Below are positions 5,520 to 6,359 of a stretch of 6,359 nt of DNA, in pieces. The notes under the pieces are model-generated. The model was not told where the DNA came from. It made no database searches and saw nothing but the letters and a program-made list of their open reading frames with translations. Source of the stretch: Erysipelothrix rhusiopathiae. Lineage in GTDB: Bacteria; Bacillota_I; Bacilli_A; Erysipelotrichales; Erysipelotrichaceae. The position numbers were made by a program, and so were the translations under genes. The stretch spans positions 1 through 6,359 of the forward strand of contig CADBTK010000031.1 of NCBI GenBank assembly GCA_902797585.1. Direction: 5' to 3'. Each line of letters starts with the position of its first letter. Position 1 is the stretch's first letter.

Positions 5520-5548
5520 TTGACTAACTAGTCAGATAATGACATCAT
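5520..5548 (+). promoter_or_regulatory. Promoter of ahpC
   Basis: TTGACT (5520-5525, five of six matches) is spaced 17 bp from CATCAT (5543-5548, four of six), which is preceded by an extended -10 TGA (5540-5542). This is the same layout as the nrdI promoter. Predicted start is about 5555, giving a leader of about 31 bases. GATAAT at 5535-5540 is a better hexamer but has no matching -35 at normal spacing; TTACCA at 5510-5515 would be 19 bp away. Confidence 0.55.
5521..5534. promoter_or_regulatory. Candidate operator dyad overlapping the ahpC -35
   Basis: Arms TGACTA (5521-5526) and TAGTCA (5529-5534) form a perfect dyad around AC. It covers nearly all of the -35, so a bound protein would block RNA polymerase. 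It does not match the PerR/Fur-type box (TTATAATNATTATAA). Short TGACTA/TAGTCA dyads are reminiscent of TetR-family operators, but that is inference from form only. Confidence 0.5.
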
Positions 5549-5572
5549 TGTTAATAAGAAAAGATATTTATT

Positions 5573-5578
5573 GGAGGA
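5573..5578 (+). promoter_or_regulatory. Ribosome binding site that sets the ahpC start
   Basis: GGAGGA ends seven bases before the ATG at 5586. An in-frame TTG at 5571 immediately precedes and overlaps this site, so a five-residue longer product starting there would have to read through its own ribosome site. The ATG is therefore the start. Confidence 0.85.
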
Positions 5579-5585
5579 ATTCTAT

Positions 5586-6149
5586 ATGTCACTCATTAAT
5601 AAGGAAGTTAGTGAATTTTCTGTTCAAGCATATCAAAATGAACAATTTCGTGAAGTAACGCGAGATGATATTCAAGGGAAATGGACAATCTTCTTCTTTT
5701 ATCCAGCTGATTTTACTTTTATTTGCCCAACGGAATTGGAAGATTTAGAAAATAAATATGCCGAATTTAAAGAAGTAGAATGTGAAGTGTATTCTGTTTC
5801 TACTGACACTCACTTTACCCATAAAGCATGGCACGATCATTCCGATCGTATCAAAAAAATTAGCTATCCAATGTTAGCCGATCCCACACATGCTCTATGC
5901 AAAGATTTTGAAGTATTGATTCCAGAAGATGGAATGGCAGAGAGAGCTACATTTATTGTCAATCCAGATTGTCAAATTGTTGCCTATGAAGTAAATTCCG
6001 GAAATGTAGGACGAAATGCCGATGAATTATTACGTAAATTACGTGCTTGTCAATTCGTATATGAACATGGGGATGAAGTATGTCCAGCAAAATGGCAACC
6101 AGGCCAACAAACCATTAAACCAACATTAGACTTAGTAGGGAAATTATAA
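5586..6149 (+). CDS. ahpC: Alkyl hydroperoxide reductase subunit C (typical 2-Cys peroxiredoxin)
   Basis: A 187-aa cytosolic peroxiredoxin that reduces hydrogen peroxide, organic hydroperoxides and peroxynitrite. The peroxidatic site FYPADFTFICPTE contains T44 and C47; the catalytic Arg is R120 in AERATFIVNP; and the resolving cysteine is C166 in EVCPAKW, followed by the family's C-terminal LDLVGKL. Length equals that of the enterobacterial AhpC proteins and nothing is missing. It has four further cysteines (C66, C105, C129, C155) beyond the catalytic pair. AhpC is normally recycled by the flavoprotein AhpF, but the next gene is convergent and unrelated, so any AhpF or thioredoxin-type reductant is encoded outside this window. 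It appears to be a single-gene transcript, with its own promoter and operator-like dyad upstream and a hairpin terminator overlapping its stop. Confidence 0.96.
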   Translation: MSLINKEVSEFSVQAYQNEQFREVTRDDIQGKWTIFFFYPADFTFICPTELEDLENKYAEFKEVECEVYSVSTDTHFTHKAWHDHSDRIKKISYPMLADPTHALCKDFEVLIPEDGMAERATFIVNPDCQIVAYEVNSGNVGRNADELLRKLRACQFVYEHGDEVCPAKWQPGQQTIKPTLDLVGKL

Positions 6150-6178
6150 AAGGTAAATCGTAAGATTTACCTTTATTG
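6148..6178. terminator. Bidirectional terminator between ahpC and the alarmone synthetase gene
   Basis: The perfect 11-bp stem AAAGGTAAATC (6149-6159) / GATTTACCTTT (6164-6174) has a GTAA loop. On the plus strand it is followed by ATTGTTTT; on the minus strand by TTTT formed from 6151-6148. It overlaps the stop codons of both convergent genes (6147-6149 and 6173-6175), so one hairpin serves both. Confidence 0.8.
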
Positions 6179-6359
6179 TTTTATAATTGGATTTTTCTTT
6201 TCACTTCGTTTGAGTCGACCCATTTTCTCATCTAAATGGGCACATATTTCAGCGCATTCATATAAATCTTGACTGATTTCATCCAAACGCTCTTGGCTTA
6301 ACTCTTTTTTATAGCGAAGTTTATGTTCAAGGCTTGCCCATAAGTCCATGGCGATGGTA
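6173..6359 (-). CDS. Small alarmone synthetase (GTP pyrophosphokinase family), C-terminal part
   Basis: The reverse strand is open from the window edge to a TAA at 6173-6175, giving 61 residues with the start outside the window. The first residues, TIAMDLWASLEHKLRYKK, match the conserved block near the end of the synthetase domain of small (p)ppGpp synthetases of the RelQ/RelP (YjbM/YwaC) type, which reads close to IRTIAMDFWASLEHKLKYK. The following helix, DLYECAEICAHLDEKMGRLK, matches their C-terminal helical region. These enzymes transfer pyrophosphate from ATP to GTP or GDP to make the stringent-response alarmone. The tail ends in a basic KRSEKKNPIIKQ. RelQ and RelP cannot be separated from this fragment, so no symbol is given. 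It is convergent with ahpC and ends in the shared hairpin. Confidence 0.85.
   Translation of the reverse strand, partial: TIAMDLWASLEHKLRYKKELSQERLDEISQDLYECAEICAHLDEKMGRLKRSEKKNPIIKQ

Noticed and set aside
5571..5585. TTG start giving an AhpC five residues longer
   Set aside because: The TTG precedes and overlaps the GGAGGA ribosome site, and AhpC proteins begin at the MSLINKE-type N-terminus, so ATG 5586 is the start.

Overview
The window looks like a stretch of chromosome from a low-GC Gram-positive bacterium. AT-rich codons, strong AGGAGG-type ribosome sites and short intergenic gaps suggest a Firmicute. The gene mix (compact YggS, YcxB-like protein, CPBP protease, NrdI next to a DUF3793 protein) would fit an anaerobic or gut lineage such as the Erysipelotrichia. 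That placement is inference only; no rRNA or other marker gene is present. I see no phage, transposon, CRISPR, tRNA or rRNA.

Layout. (1) Bases 20-2448, plus strand: a tightly packed run of a lipid (diacylglycerol-type) kinase, a CNNM/CorC-family membrane protein with CBS domains, and an unrecognised 81-aa three-helix membrane protein, with gaps of one base. It ends at a hairpin shared with the convergent gene. (2) Bases 2469-3092, minus strand: yggS (PLP homeostasis protein). (3) Bases 3173-3682, plus strand: a YcxB-like membrane protein with its own terminator. (4) Bases 3709-4422: a CPBP (CAAX protease/Abi) membrane protein. (5) Bases 4534-5478: an apparent two-gene operon of nrdI (flavodoxin-like) and a DUF3793 protein, behind a well-formed promoter covered by two matching dyads, and closed by a strong terminator. 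(6) Bases 5586-6149: ahpC (2-Cys peroxiredoxin) behind its own promoter with a different dyad. (7) Bases 6173-6359, minus strand: the C-terminal end of a small (p)ppGpp synthetase, convergent with ahpC and sharing a bidirectional terminator.

The right half is the more interesting part. NrdI, the DUF3793 protein and AhpC form a redox-flavoured block in which NrdI lacks its usual nrdE/nrdF neighbours and AhpC lacks ahpF. The nrdI promoter carries two tandem copies of AGTTAG-N6-YTAACT exactly 25 bp apart, which look like a regulator's operators. A second theme is start-site architecture. yggS, the ycxB-like gene and the CPBP gene have no convincing ribosome site at the chosen start, but each has a -10-like box 6 to 8 bases before the ATG, which could mean leaderless messages. 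No gene-free stretch exceeds about 110 bases.
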